This document shows positions 1 through 7,837 of a DNA stretch of 64,000 bases, piece by piece. The stretch's first letter is position 1. The number at the start of each line of letters is the position of its first letter. The stretch covers positions 1 through 64,000 of the forward strand of contig NZ_JXXK01000004.1 in assembly GCF_000949455.1 (NCBI RefSeq), written 5' to 3'. Source of the stretch: Ruthenibacterium lactatiformans. GTDB taxonomy: Bacteria > Bacillota > Clostridia > Oscillospirales > Ruminococcaceae. The position numbers and the translations under genes are program-made. The notes below the pieces were generated by a model that worked only from the letters and a program-made list of their open reading frames with translations, did no database searches and was not told the DNA's origin.

Positions 1-261
1 TGTTCCTTCATTGAAAAAGTTGAACAGCAGCTGCCCAATGATCAAATATACGGAAAAATTTTCGATACCGCTGCCGCGCATGTCAAAAAGCGTGGAAAAC
101 ACCACCACCATGACGACATTCATCAGCAGCGGGTTGAGCACGCTCCACACCACGCCCAGCACGCTGCGGCGGTATTTCAGCTTGAAATCACGGCCGATCA
201 GGTTCTGCAGCAGATAGCGGTATCGCCAGAAATCTTTGGCGTAAGCCTTCAGCATCTGCAT
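1..261 (-). CDS. ABC-2 type polysaccharide export permease (Wzm/TagG-like), partial
   Basis: Runs off the left edge; 87 N-terminal residues are visible. The start is the ATG at 261 with a GGTGG ribosome site overlapping the end of rfbC, 6 bp upstream. A second ATG two codons in is also possible. The soluble N-terminus contains KYRRSVLGVVWSVLNP, the signature stretch that precedes the first membrane helix in ABC-2 exporters of lipid-linked polysaccharides, followed by hydrophobic NVVMVVVFSTLF. Members pair with a Wzt/TagH ATPase and flip glycans or teichoic acids outward. Direct linkage to rfbC supports a surface-polysaccharide role. The family call is firm; the exact substrate cannot be told. 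Confidence 0.85.
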   Translation of the reverse strand, partial: MQMLKAYAKDFWRYRYLLQNLIGRDFKLKYRRSVLGVVWSVLNPLLMNVVMVVVFSTLFDMRGSGIENFSVYLIIGQLLFNFFNEGT

Positions 262-267
262 CCCGGT

Positions 268-834
268 TTACCACCTTTCAAAGAATTCATAGGTCTGCTC
301 CTTGAAGCCCCTGTGCTCCCCATCCTTGGCGGAAAGGCGGATCTCGCCGTCCACCGCGGGCCACACGATGCCCACGTCCGGGTCATCCCACTTCACGCCG
401 CCCTCGGCCGCGGGGTCGTAATAGTCGGTGCATTTGTAAGTAAACTCCGCTTCTTCGGACAGCACCAGAAAGCCGTGGGCAAAGCCCTGCGGGATATAAA
501 ACTGCTTCTTATTTTCCGCAGAGAGCGTCACGCCCACCCATTTGCCGAAGGTCTCGCTGTTCGGGCGGCAGTCCACCGCAACGTCGAACACCTCGCCCGA
601 CACCACGCGCACCAGCTTGCCCTGGGTATGCTCCTTCTGGAAGTGCAGCCCGCGCAGCACGCCCCTGGTGCTTTTGCTCTGGTTGTCCTGTACAAAGGGG
701 CCGGGAATGCCCGCGGCAGCGAATTCCTCCGCCTGATAGGTCTCCATAAAATAACCCCGGCTGTCGCCGAACACCGTAGGTTCGATGATGATCACGCCGG
801 GGATCTCGGTTGCGATAAAATTGAATTTGCTCAT
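268..834 (-). CDS. rfbC: dTDP-4-dehydrorhamnose 3,5-epimerase
   Basis: About 188 residues, the usual size of RmlC. It converts dTDP-4-keto-6-deoxyglucose to dTDP-4-keto-rhamnose in dTDP-L-rhamnose synthesis in the cytoplasm. Visible family marks are EPTVFGDSRGYFMETY near the N-terminus, QDNQSKSTRGVLRGLHFQ with the active-site His, VFDVAVD, and YIPQGFAHGFLVLS. A TTG two codons upstream (840) has better spacing to the GGAGAGGA ribosome site, but the ATG at 834 fits family alignments. It lies 6 bp upstream of the export permease, so rhamnose is likely a component of the exported glycan. The other rml genes are not in the window. Confidence 0.95.
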   Translation of the reverse strand: MSKFNFIATEIPGVIIIEPTVFGDSRGYFMETYQAEEFAAAGIPGPFVQDNQSKSTRGVLRGLHFQKEHTQGKLVRVVSGEVFDVAVDCRPNSETFGKWVGVTLSAENKKQFYIPQGFAHGFLVLSEEAEFTYKCTDYYDPAAEGGVKWDDPDVGIVWPAVDGEIRLSAKDGEHRGFKEQTYEFFERW

Positions 835-903
835 AAACAAGAACAGTCCTCTCCTGTTTTTTCATTCCGCAGCAGGCCCGTCCGCATGGAACAAGCCAAG
901 TAT

Positions 904-932
904 AGAATATCATAAAACGGCCTCGCGTTCAA
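904..932 (-). promoter_or_regulatory. candidate promoter for rfbC
   Basis: On the minus strand TTGAAC (932-927) is followed after 17 bp by TATTCT (909-904), about 70 bp upstream of rfbC. Each box matches consensus at four of six positions. An overlapping TATACT lies just downstream. Confidence 0.45.
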
Positions 933-977
933 GGTATCCCGCGCATGCGGGCTTCCAAAGGCCGCGCGCAGCAAAAC

Positions 978-1016
978 GCGGCGCGCGGACAACGGGTCTT
1001 CCCGTCCGCGCGCCGC
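978..1016 (-). terminator. terminator after the M23 peptidase gene
   Basis: A perfect 13-bp GC-rich stem (978-990 with 1004-1016) has a 13-nt loop that can itself pair. On the minus strand it is followed by GTTTTG. It sits 15 bp past the M23 stop codon. Confidence 0.6.
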
Positions 1017-1031
1017 CGTTCGTGCGCAGCC

Positions 1032-1778
1032 TTATTCTACCGGGGCGAAATATTCCGCCGGGTCCACATAAGCGCCGTCCTCCAGGAACTCCAGATGCAC
1101 ATGCGTTTCCATGGCGCTCTCGGCGGGCAGCTCGCCCACCGTGCCCAGTGCGTCGCCCACGGCCACGGTGTCGCCCTCTTTCACAGCGATGTCCGCAAGG
1201 CCGCATACGCGTACCGTCAGCTTTCCGGCGTTCAGCTCCACAACGCCGCCCCACTGGGGGTCCTCATAAGCGCGGGCCACCACAGCGCCGGTGGGCGCCG
1301 TTACGGCGTCGCCCGCCGCGCCGGCCAGGTCCATGCCGTTGTGGGTGCGCCAGTCCTTCATGGTGTCGTTGAACACCAGCTCGTCACCACTGAAAGCCTG
1401 CAAGGCCGCCCCAGCCCGCGGCGATGCGAACGAGGGCGTTTGCACCGGCTGCGAGCTTGCAGGCGCGGCGGGCGCGGATGAAGCAGGCGATGAGCTGGGC
1501 GCAGATGAAGCCGTACTTTGCGGCTTCGATGACGAGGATGGCGATGTGGGCGCCACGGGCACGTCCTCCTGCTTTTCTTCTACGGGGGTATGCTGTTCTT
1601 CCTGCCATGGAATGTCCTCCTCACCTTGGATCTGCGGCGCGGGGTCCGCGCCCAGTTTGTCCATCATGCTGTTGATGGCAAGGAAGCTGGCCGTGGCCGC
1701 GCCCGCGATGACGAGCGTCAACGCCAGATAAAAGCCCTTGCCCTTCCAAAAGCTTTTGGATTCCTGATTGTTTTTCAT
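1032..1778 (-). CDS. membrane-anchored M23 family peptidase, SpoIIQ-like
   Basis: About 248 residues from the ATG at 1778, preceded by GGGAGG at good spacing. The longer frame upstream has no support. Residues about 15-37 form one membrane helix. About 100 residues of Pro/Ser/Ala-rich linker follow, then a C-terminal LytM/M23 domain. The zinc ligands look intact: HNGMD (His and Asp) and HVHLEF (HxH). Family members cut peptidoglycan cross-bridges. SpoIIQ of the forespore has this same architecture and works with SpoIIIAH during engulfment. Whether this one is sporulation-specific cannot be shown here; a vegetative endopeptidase is the alternative. It is divergent from psuK. Confidence 0.8.
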   Translation of the reverse strand: MKNNQESKSFWKGKGFYLALTLVIAGAATASFLAINSMMDKLGADPAPQIQGEEDIPWQEEQHTPVEEKQEDVPVAPTSPSSSSKPQSTASSAPSSSPASSAPAAPASSQPVQTPSFASPRAGAALQAFSGDELVFNDTMKDWRTHNGMDLAGAAGDAVTAPTGAVVARAYEDPQWGGVVELNAGKLTVRVCGLADIAVKEGDTVAVGDALGTVGELPAESAMETHVHLEFLEDGAYVDPAEYFAPVE

Positions 1779-1952
1779 ATTTTTCCTCCCTGCCGTGTTG
1801 CCGCCCTGGCCCGCGCGCGGCGCGCTGGCTGCGGCTGCGGCACATGATAGTAGTATTTTGGACAGGCGCGCCCCGAATATACATGCGGCCGGCCACGCGG
1901 TACGGCCGCAAAAAAATTTACATTTCCGCCGCACCGTGCGTTTTAGCCGGGC

Positions 1953-1981
1953 TTGCGTTTTTAATCTTAAAAAAGTACAAT
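1953..1981 (+). promoter_or_regulatory. candidate promoter for psuK-psuG
   Basis: TTGCGT (1953-1958), 17 bp, then TACAAT (1976-1981) in an AT-rich stretch about 70 bp before psuK. The -10 box is good and the -35 box weak. Confidence 0.5.
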
Positions 1982-2053
1982 AATGCTATATACTTCCCGG
2001 CCGCATGCCGCCCGTTTGCGGGGCGCGGCCTTTTCAGAAAGGAGGCTCCTCCC

Positions 2054-2983
2054 ATGGCGGGATACATTGCCGGGATCGGCGGCGCGAATGTAGACATCCA
2101 CGGCCAAAGCGACGCTCCCATCGTAATGCGGGATTCCAACCCCGGCCGCCTGCATCTTTCGGCGGGCGGCGTGTGCCGCAACATCTGCGACAACCTGTGC
2201 CGTCTGGGCCTGACGGTGGAGCTGTGCAGCGCTGTGGGCGGTGATGCATACGGCGACATGCTGCGCGGCGCCTGCACCGCCGCGGGCATCGGGACGCGGC
2301 ATCTGGCCGTGTTCCCCGCCCAGAATACGTCCGCCTACATTTCCATCATGGACAGCGAGGGCGACATGCTCGTAGCCATGAGCGACATGCATATTTTAAA
2401 AGAGGCTCTGACACCCTCGTATGTGGAGGGGCTGCTGCCTGTGCTGAACGGTGCGGACGTCTGCGTGGCGGACGCAAACCTTTCGGCCGGCGCGCTGGAA
2501 ACGCTCGCCACACGCTGCACCGTCCCGCTGATGCTGGACCCCGTATCCACGGCATGGGCGCGCAACGCCGCGCCGCTGGCGGGATACTTCCACACGCTCA
2601 AGCCCAACCTCATGGAAATGGAAGTGCTTTCCGGCATGCGCATCACAAACGAACGCGAGCTGGACGCCGCCTGCGGCATGCTGCTGGAAAAAGGCGTGTA
2701 CCAGGTGTTTGTAAGCCTGGGACGCGAGGGGCTTTATTTCAGGCGGCAGGGCTGCGGCGCGCTGCGCAAAAAAAGCCGCCCCTTCCCCATGAAAAACGCC
2801 ACCGGCGCAGGCGACGCCACAATGGCCGGTATCGTGTATGCATGGGTGAACGGCCTTTCGCCCGGGGACACGCTGGATTTTGCGCTGGGCGCGGGCCTTG
2901 CGGCCATCGACAGCGCCGATACCATCAACCCGGCGATGAGCCCCGCGCTCGTCGCCAAGCTTGTAAAGGAGTATGTATTATGA
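2054..2983 (+). CDS. psuK: pseudouridine kinase (PfkB family)
   Basis: 309 residues from the ATG at 2054 after AGGAGG; the upstream extension of the frame is not coding-like. It is a ribokinase-fold enzyme that phosphorylates pseudouridine to pseudouridine 5'-phosphate. The N-terminal GIGGANVDIHG and SAGGVCRNI stretches are substrate-site features of PfkB kinases. The C-terminal NATGAGDATMAG carries the catalytic Asp and anion hole. It overlaps the next gene by ATGA. Coupling to psuG makes pseudouridine the likely substrate rather than ribose, adenosine or fructose 6-phosphate. The pair salvages pseudouridine from RNA turnover. Confidence 0.88.
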   Translation: MAGYIAGIGGANVDIHGQSDAPIVMRDSNPGRLHLSAGGVCRNICDNLCRLGLTVELCSAVGGDAYGDMLRGACTAAGIGTRHLAVFPAQNTSAYISIMDSEGDMLVAMSDMHILKEALTPSYVEGLLPVLNGADVCVADANLSAGALETLATRCTVPLMLDPVSTAWARNAAPLAGYFHTLKPNLMEMEVLSGMRITNERELDAACGMLLEKGVYQVFVSLGREGLYFRRQGCGALRKKSRPFPMKNATGAGDATMAGIVYAWVNGLSPGDTLDFALGAGLAAIDSADTINPAMSPALVAKLVKEYVL

Positions 2984-3897
2984 ATTTGAAAGAATATCTG
3001 TCCATCACGCCGGAAATCTCCGCCGCCATCCGTGACGGCAAGCCCGTTGTCGCGCTGGAGAGCACGATCCTCTCCCACGGCATGCCCTACCCCGACAACC
3101 TTGCCTTTGCGGCCGAGGTGGAGCGCATCGTGCGGGCGGAGGGCGCAGTGCCCGCCACCATGGCGATCATCGACGGCGTGCTGAAGGTGGGCCTTACGCA
3201 GGACGAACTGGAGCTGATGTGCAAAGGCGAAGGCGTGGCCAAGGTATCCCGGCGCGACCTTCCCATCATGGTGGCGGAAAAGCGCACGGGCGCGACGACA
3301 GTGGCCTCCACGATGATCCTTGCCAGCCTGGCGGGCATCCGCGTGTTCGCCACGGGCGGCATCGGCGGTGTGCACCGCGGCGCGGAAAAGACCATGGACA
3401 TCAGCGCCGACCTGCAGGAGCTGCGCCAGACCTCGGTGGCCGTGGTGTGCGCCGGCGCGAAGATGATCCTGGATATCGGCCTGACACTGGAGTATCTGGA
3501 GACCATGGGCGTTCCCGTGCTGGGCCTGCGCACAGACGACTTTCCCGCGTTCTACTGCCGCAGAAGCGGCTTCGGCGTAGATTACAACGCCAAAGACGAG
3601 GCTGAGATCGCCCGCATTGCCAAAACGAAGTGGGACCTGGGCCTGGCGGGCGGCATACTCATCGGCAACCCGGTGCCCGAGGAATATGCCATGGACTTTG
3701 ACGAGATGACAGCCGTCATCGAAAAGGCCATTGCCGGCGCCAACGCCGAGGGCGTGCGCGGGAAGAACATCACCCCCTACCTGCTGGCGCACATCGTGGA
3801 ATACACAGGCGGCCAGTCTCTCAAGACCAATATCCAGCTTGCGTACAACAATGCCCGCGCGGCCGGCAAAATTGCCGTGGCCTACGCCAAGCTGTAA
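2980..3897 (+). CDS. psuG: pseudouridine-5'-phosphate glycosidase
   Basis: 305 residues, a full-length PsuG. It breaks the C-C glycosidic bond of pseudouridine 5'-phosphate, giving uracil and ribose 5-phosphate (with Mn2+ in studied enzymes). Family blocks are clear: VALESTILSHGMPYPDN at the N-terminus, RTGATTVASTM, ATGGIGGVHRGAE, and SADLQEL. The C-terminal third contains IGNPVPEEYA and GKNITPYLL. The start at 2980 overlaps the psuK stop by 4 bp, with AAGGAG upstream, so translation is coupled. A product transporter is not obvious nearby. Confidence 0.95.
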   Translation: MNLKEYLSITPEISAAIRDGKPVVALESTILSHGMPYPDNLAFAAEVERIVRAEGAVPATMAIIDGVLKVGLTQDELELMCKGEGVAKVSRRDLPIMVAEKRTGATTVASTMILASLAGIRVFATGGIGGVHRGAEKTMDISADLQELRQTSVAVVCAGAKMILDIGLTLEYLETMGVPVLGLRTDDFPAFYCRRSGFGVDYNAKDEAEIARIAKTKWDLGLAGGILIGNPVPEEYAMDFDEMTAVIEKAIAGANAEGVRGKNITPYLLAHIVEYTGGQSLKTNIQLAYNNARAAGKIAVAYAKL

Positions 3898-3948
3898 GCG
3901 CCCGCCGCCCTGCGGCGGCTGAAAATCAAGAAAACACGAGGAAGTGCA

Positions 3949-5337
3949 ATGGACACCTGCAAAAACTGCGGCAAGCCGCTGGAAAACCCGGACCAGGAGC
4001 TTTGCCCGGCCTGCCGCGCCGTGGAAAACGCAAAGGCGCGGACCAGGCGGGAGGAAAAAGCCGGGCATGCGCGCCGTCGGCGCATGAACCGCACCACGCG
4101 CAAAATGCTCATCGCCGTTTGCGTGCTCGCCGTGGTCTTCACAGGCCTGTGCGTCACGGCCACAGTGATGTATGACAAATACAACCCGGACGAGTTCATC
4201 GCGTCGGTGGACGCCGCGCTGGAGGCGGGCGACGCCCGCGCGCTGAAAAATCTGCTCAAGGGCGAGGACCTGACGGTCTCCGACGAGGGCGCCGCCGCGC
4301 TGTGCCGTGCTTTCACAGACGCGGCGCAGCGTGAAGCGCTGCGCGGACAGCTGGAGGACCAGGTGGTAGACGGCGGCGCACAGGGGGCGTTCCCCGCGCT
4401 GGGCGTGGAAAAGGAATCGGTGTTCTTCGGCTACAGCCGCTATTCTCTCACCGTCCACAGCGTGCGGCTGCTGCTCAGCTCCCCGGTGCAGAACCTGCGT
4501 CTTTCGCTGGACGGCGTGCCCCGCACAGGCGAACAGACGGCGGACGGAATTTTGTATCAGAACCTGTTCCCCGGCCTGTACACCTGCACGGTGACGGGCA
4601 CCACCGCTGCCGGGCAGGCGGTGGAGGGCGACGCGACGGACCTTGCGCTGCTGTCCTCCGTCGAACCCACTGTGTTCAGCGGCGCCCTGCCCATCGCGGA
4701 TATCACGGTGTCCGGCTGTGTGAACGACGGCGCGGTCATCACCGTGGACGGCGCGGCTGTGGAGCAAAAGCCTGTGAACGGCGTTGTCACGCTGCCGCAG
4801 GTGGCCGTGGGCAGCACCATCGGTATGCAGTATACGGCTCCGTGGGGCGCTGTGACGACAGCCTCCGTGCAGTTCGCAGACAAAACGGTCACCACACTGG
4901 CGTTTGAAAACCCGGTGACTGAGGGCGGCGTACCCGCGGCCGGGGAGCTGAACACGCTGCTCACCGCCCATTATGCCGCATATCTGGATGCGCTGAACAA
5001 TCAGGACACAGCGCTGATCTCCGGCTGCACCGAGGAATACAAAGCCGCGCTCGCACAGGGCGTTGTCTCCGACACACACAAGGCTAACCTGTATGTGATG
5101 GGTACCGCCGAGTGCAATCCCGCCGCCATCAAGAGCACCGCGGCGGACGGCACTGCACGCGTATCGTGCTATGTGAAGCTGACATACACGCATTCAGACC
5201 GGGAATCCCACGAGGAGACGCCGGCCACGGCATACCGTGTGTACACGTTCACCTGGGCCGACGGCTGGAAAGTGAGCGCCTCGGCGGACTCCACGGAAGA
5301 AGCCTACAATACCGCCTCGATGGATGCGCTGCCCTGA
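3949..5337 (+). CDS. zinc-ribbon single-pass membrane protein, TcaA/YvbJ-like
   Basis: 462 residues. The N-terminus has a zinc ribbon with CKNCGKPL and LCPACRAVE (two CxxC knuckles, residues about 4-24). A basic stretch and one membrane helix (about 50-72) follow. The remaining 390 residues lie outside and contain a VDAALEAGDARAL repeat-type domain and several beta-rich modules, then a C-terminal NTF2-like stretch near NTLLTAHYAAYLDALN. TcaA-type proteins have been tied to cell-envelope stress and teichoic acid handling in other Firmicutes. The gene follows psuG by 51 bp with a GAGGAAG ribosome site. Function here is unknown. Confidence 0.7.
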   Translation: MDTCKNCGKPLENPDQELCPACRAVENAKARTRREEKAGHARRRRMNRTTRKMLIAVCVLAVVFTGLCVTATVMYDKYNPDEFIASVDAALEAGDARALKNLLKGEDLTVSDEGAAALCRAFTDAAQREALRGQLEDQVVDGGAQGAFPALGVEKESVFFGYSRYSLTVHSVRLLLSSPVQNLRLSLDGVPRTGEQTADGILYQNLFPGLYTCTVTGTTAAGQAVEGDATDLALLSSVEPTVFSGALPIADITVSGCVNDGAVITVDGAAVEQKPVNGVVTLPQVAVGSTIGMQYTAPWGAVTTASVQFADKTVTTLAFENPVTEGGVPAAGELNTLLTAHYAAYLDALNNQDTALISGCTEEYKAALAQGVVSDTHKANLYVMGTAECNPAAIKSTAADGTARVSCYVKLTYTHSDRESHEETPATAYRVYTFTWADGWKVSASADSTEEAYNTASMDALP

Positions 5338-5361
5338 AAATCATAAACCGGAGGATACGGC

Positions 5362-5835
5362 ATGAAGCTCTTGTTCAAACAACGCATGTTTTCATGGTTC
5401 GACAGCTATGATATCTACAACGAAGCGGGCGACGCCGTCTACGAGGTCAAGGGCGTGCTGAGCTGGGGCCACTGCCTGAAGATCTTCGGCCCGGACGGCG
5501 CGGAGCTGGGCACGGTAAAAGAAGAGGTATTCTCTTTCCTGCCGCGTTTTGTGCTTTACGTGGGCGGCGAATGCGTGGGACAGATCAAAAAAGAATTCAC
5601 GTTTTTCAAACCCGTGTTTACGCTGGACTGCAGCGGCTGGAGCATCGAGGGCGATATGTGGGAATGGAATTACCTTGTCAGCGATGCGGACGGCCGCACG
5701 GTAATGACCGTGCAGAAGGAATTACTGAACTGGACGGACACCTACGTGCTGGACATTGCCGACAGTGCCGACGCACTGTACTGCCTGATGGTGGTGCTGG
5801 CCATAGACGCCGCCAAATGCTCGCAGAACGGTTGA
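5362..5835 (+). CDS. LURP-one-related (YxjI/Tubby-like) protein
   Basis: 157 residues, matching the single-domain LURP-one/scramblase-like family. The protein is a run of beta strands with no signal peptide: FKQRMFSWFDSYDIYNEAG at the start, then VKGVLSWGHCLKIF, and a late hydrophobic helix (LYCLMVVLAIDAAK) that would fill the barrel. It starts 24 bp after the preceding gene behind GGAGG, so the two are probably co-transcribed. The biochemical role of bacterial members is not established. Confidence 0.75.
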   Translation: MKLLFKQRMFSWFDSYDIYNEAGDAVYEVKGVLSWGHCLKIFGPDGAELGTVKEEVFSFLPRFVLYVGGECVGQIKKEFTFFKPVFTLDCSGWSIEGDMWEWNYLVSDADGRTVMTVQKELLNWTDTYVLDIADSADALYCLMVVLAIDAAKCSQNG

Positions 5836-6080
5836 TCGCGTGCTTACAAAAATAAAAAGTGTTTTCGCGGGACCTGATTGCGGAGTCCGCCTATGGTGTC
5901 GCTCTCTTAGTATTAAGAGAACAAGCAAAGAGCGGTTCCTGTGGGGCTGGTAACCGGCCAGGCCGGTTTCGCCGCAGGCGAAACGGAGGTGAAAGCCGAC
6001 GCGCGCCGAGGCGTTCCGTTCCGCTTAAGAAATCGAATTTTCAATTCCACATCAAATTTGAGTTTGCTGTAAAAGCAAAA
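5836..6080. other. unassigned intergenic stretch with hairpins
   Basis: No ORF with a ribosome site was found. The stretch contains short hairpins: CTCTTA/TAAGAG near 5905 and GTTTCGCC/GGCGAAAC near 5966-5984, the latter followed by GGAGG. It matches no riboswitch family I can recall. It could be a decayed gene, a 3' UTR or a small RNA. Confidence 0.3.
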
Positions 6081-6127
6081 GCTGCTGAATCGCTTGTCCC
6101 ATCGAACGATTCAGCAGCCTTTTTATT
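6081..6127. terminator. bidirectional intrinsic terminator
   Basis: A perfect 12-bp stem, GCTGCTGAATCG (6081-6092) with CGATTCAGCAGC (6107-6118), and a 14-nt loop. Rightward it is followed by CTTTTTATTT. Leftward the flank reads TTTTGCTTTT. It separates the rightward psuKG run from the leftward DUF4230 operon. Confidence 0.85.
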
Positions 6128-6185
6128 TGCAGCGTTCTCCATGCAGCACAGACAGACTGCATTTTTATCAAAGCGGCTCTTTTAT

Positions 6186-6269
6186 TTATGCCGTCAGGAG
6201 CAAAGCAAAGTAGAACAGCACGATCGCTGCTGCGATTGCTCTCACGATCAGCAAAAGCATCTTCTTCAT
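6186..6269 (-). CDS. 27-residue single-helix membrane peptide
   Basis: Starts at ATG 6269 with AAAGGA about 8 bp upstream and ends with TAA at 6188-6186. The product begins MKKMLLLIVRAIAA and ends FYFALLLTA. Two lysines and an arginine precede or sit at the edge of one long hydrophobic helix. It starts 23 bp after the DUF4230 stop and ends about 60 bp before a strong terminator, so it is the last cistron of that transcript. I do not recognise a family. Size, charge pattern and ribosome site suggest a real small membrane protein, perhaps a partner of the DUF4230 protein. Confidence 0.6.
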   Translation of the reverse strand: MKKMLLLIVRAIAAAIVLFYFALLLTA

Positions 6270-6292
6270 AAGCACATCCTTTCCCGGCGTTT

Positions 6293-6925
6293 TTATTTAT
6301 TGATGAACCTTATTTCATACTCTTCCAAGTTGTACACGTTGCCGAAAAAACCTCGCAAAATCGTTTCAGCATTGCTTCGCGCATTGTCCAGCAAGCCGTT
6401 TGCAACTGCATCCGTTTCCGCATTTTGAACCAGATTTTTCAGCGCCTCATTGTTTTCTTCCATCTTGATCTGTTTAAAAATGCTTTCGTCTTCATGGTAC
6501 AGTTTAAACGAATCCCATTTCAGCTCACTGCTCAGTATTTTTGCCTCCGGTAATCTCACTGTAATAGCGGTGTCCTTTATCTCCCATTCAATTTCCGTAA
6601 AGTCAAAGCCTGCTTTTATAACTATATCATAGCTGTATATGTATTTGCTTTGTGTAAACGGTATTGTCACACCAAAAAGCTCTCTTGAGCCTTCTGTAAC
6701 ATTTACCGACGTGCAATAGGCCGTTTGTGTGGCCAATTCCCCAATGTTTTCAAATCCCAGTTTCGTCGATTTACTTTCAGATAAAACAACACTGCGTATG
6801 CCCAATCCAACAATAACCAGCAGCAGCAGCGCTGCCAGTGCTGCTGCAATTCCCGCGGCCAGCCTTGAGGCAAGCATCCTTTTAAACATGGCCTTAAACC
6901 CTTGCTTTTCCTTTTTTCCAACCAT
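6293..6925 (-). CDS. DUF4230 membrane-anchored protein
   Basis: 210 residues from the ATG at 6925 after GAGGAGG. The cytoplasmic N-terminus is basic (KKEKQGFKAMFKR), followed by one helix (about 23-46). The exported part has the pattern of DUF4230: GELATQTAYCTSV, then beta strands IYSYDIVIKAGFDF and DTAITVRLPEAKILSSEL, and a C-terminal helical tail with NAETDAVANGLLDNAR. The function of the family is unknown. Base composition is clearly more AT-rich than the surrounding genes, suggesting acquisition or a different expression class. Confidence 0.8.
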   Translation of the reverse strand: MVGKKEKQGFKAMFKRMLASRLAAGIAAALAALLLLVIVGLGIRSVVLSESKSTKLGFENIGELATQTAYCTSVNVTEGSRELFGVTIPFTQSKYIYSYDIVIKAGFDFTEIEWEIKDTAITVRLPEAKILSSELKWDSFKLYHEDESIFKQIKMEENNEALKNLVQNAETDAVANGLLDNARSNAETILRGFFGNVYNLEEYEIRFINK

Positions 6926-6959
6926 AAAATTACCTCCTCATTGTTTTGTACATTCTAAA

Positions 6960-7014
6960 GATCCGCGAATCCGTAACACCTCCCTTGTATATAACCTGCA
7001 AATTTCGCGAATCT
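6960..7014. promoter_or_regulatory. paired CGCG palindromes upstream of the DUF4230 gene
   Basis: GATCCGCGAATC (6960-6971) and TTCGCGAA (7004-7011) are near-perfect palindromes with centres 42 bp apart, four helical turns. They lie between the candidate -10 box and the start codon. They look like a two-site operator; the regulator is unknown. Confidence 0.4.
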
Positions 7015-7035
7015 AAAACATACTTATTTTGATAA

Positions 7036-7041
7036 ATTATA
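7036..7041 (-). promoter_or_regulatory. -10 element for the DUF4230 operon
   Basis: A consensus TATAAT on the minus strand about 110 bp upstream of the ATG. No good -35 box is seen at 16-18 bp. Confidence 0.35.
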
Positions 7042-7126
7042 TCAAACTCCCCGCATATTTCGACACGCTCCTTCCTGTTTTTAAAATCATCTTTCCGCTA
7101 TGAGCCGTTCCGCCTCTCCATCTCCA

Positions 7127-7167
7127 CATAAAAACAGAACAGCATGGATAACATCCACACTGTTCTG
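7127..7167 (-). terminator. terminator after the small membrane protein gene
   Basis: CAGAACAG (7135-7142) pairs with CTGTTCTG (7160-7167), with an inner TGGAT/ATCCA stem. On the minus strand it is followed by TTTTTATG. The plus-strand side is CCTTTT, so it may work both ways. It lies 14 bp past the stop of the 7181-7555 gene. Confidence 0.75.
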
Positions 7168-7180
7168 CCTTTTCTTCTCT

Positions 7181-7555
7181 CTATTGAAAATCCTTGTTCG
7201 GCCCCTGCCGTCCCCGGCGCTGGCGGCGGCGCTTCATGCCCCAGCCCGCTCCCCAGAAGCCGTACCCCACGGCCAGATAACCCGCGCAATATGCAAGCTC
7301 CGGCACAGTGTGGAAAACCAGCCACACTCCCAATGCGTACAGCGCGGGATGCACCAGCGGCAGCCACAGGGTGTTCCATTTGCGCTGTGCGGCCGAATGG
7401 CTCGCCAGCGCGATGTAAAGCGGGTATACCGCCAGCCAAAGCGCCATCGTGAACATCATGCCCGCTTCGGGCGGCACAAAGCGCACGCCCGCATACGGCA
7501 CGCCGAAAAACAGCACAGCCCAGACCAAAAGGTTTCCAAGCATCCACCGCAGCAT
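7181..7555 (-). CDS. small multi-pass membrane protein, unknown
   Basis: 124 residues. The ATG at 7555 is chosen because AGGAGG lies 9 bp upstream. A second ATG 6 bp earlier is in another frame and too close to the ribosome site. Three or four hydrophobic helices are visible (LGNLLVWAVLFFGV, FTMALWLAVYPLYIAL, HPALYALGVWLVFH, LAYCAGYLAVGYGFWGA), then a basic tail RRRQRRGRQ. No family was recognised. It stands alone between two terminators. Confidence 0.6.
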   Translation of the reverse strand: MLRWMLGNLLVWAVLFFGVPYAGVRFVPPEAGMMFTMALWLAVYPLYIALASHSAAQRKWNTLWLPLVHPALYALGVWLVFHTVPELAYCAGYLAVGYGFWGAGWGMKRRRQRRGRQGPNKDFQ

Positions 7556-7625
7556 ACAGCATTGCCTCCTGTTCTTTCCGTAGTTTTTATAGTTTTGCAC
7601 AGCAAAGCTATAAAAACCTCATCGT

Positions 7626-7684
7626 AATGGCCGCAGGCCGGGGCCGGCCCGCATGGCCTAAAAATAGCCTGCGGCTATTTTTTA
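7626..7684 (-). repeat. two-hairpin dispersed repeat, copy A (also a terminator)
   Basis: One hairpin is GGCC-rich (7629-7658). The other is a perfect 10-bp stem AAAAATAGCC/GGCTATTTTT with a TGC loop (7660-7682). The reverse complement shares AGCCGCAGGCTATTTT and GGCCTGCGGCCATT with a plus-strand copy at 32840-32893. With T runs on both sides it should also act as a bidirectional terminator. Confidence 0.6.
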
Positions 7685-7837
7685 GTGATTTGATAAAATT
7701 GCAATCTTTTTATAGGTCCTTATATAAGCAAAGGGTGATGTTATCACACCCCAAAAGGCAATCTAAGACAACCATGTTTAAACCATTATTGCGAATCTCT
7801 CCAACCCTTGCACAAACTGGGAGTTGTGATATTGGTA

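Noticed and set aside
2734..5193. 819-codon open frame on the minus strand opposite psuK, psuG and the zinc-ribbon gene
   Set aside because: Low-complexity His/Arg/Ala/Gly composition, no ribosome site, and fully antisense to three well-supported genes. It is a product of GC-rich codon use.
7098..7562. 154-codon frame starting one frame off the 7181-7555 membrane protein
   Set aside because: Its ATG is only 3 bp from AGGAGG and the product lacks helices; the overlapping frame has better spacing and a coherent membrane pattern.
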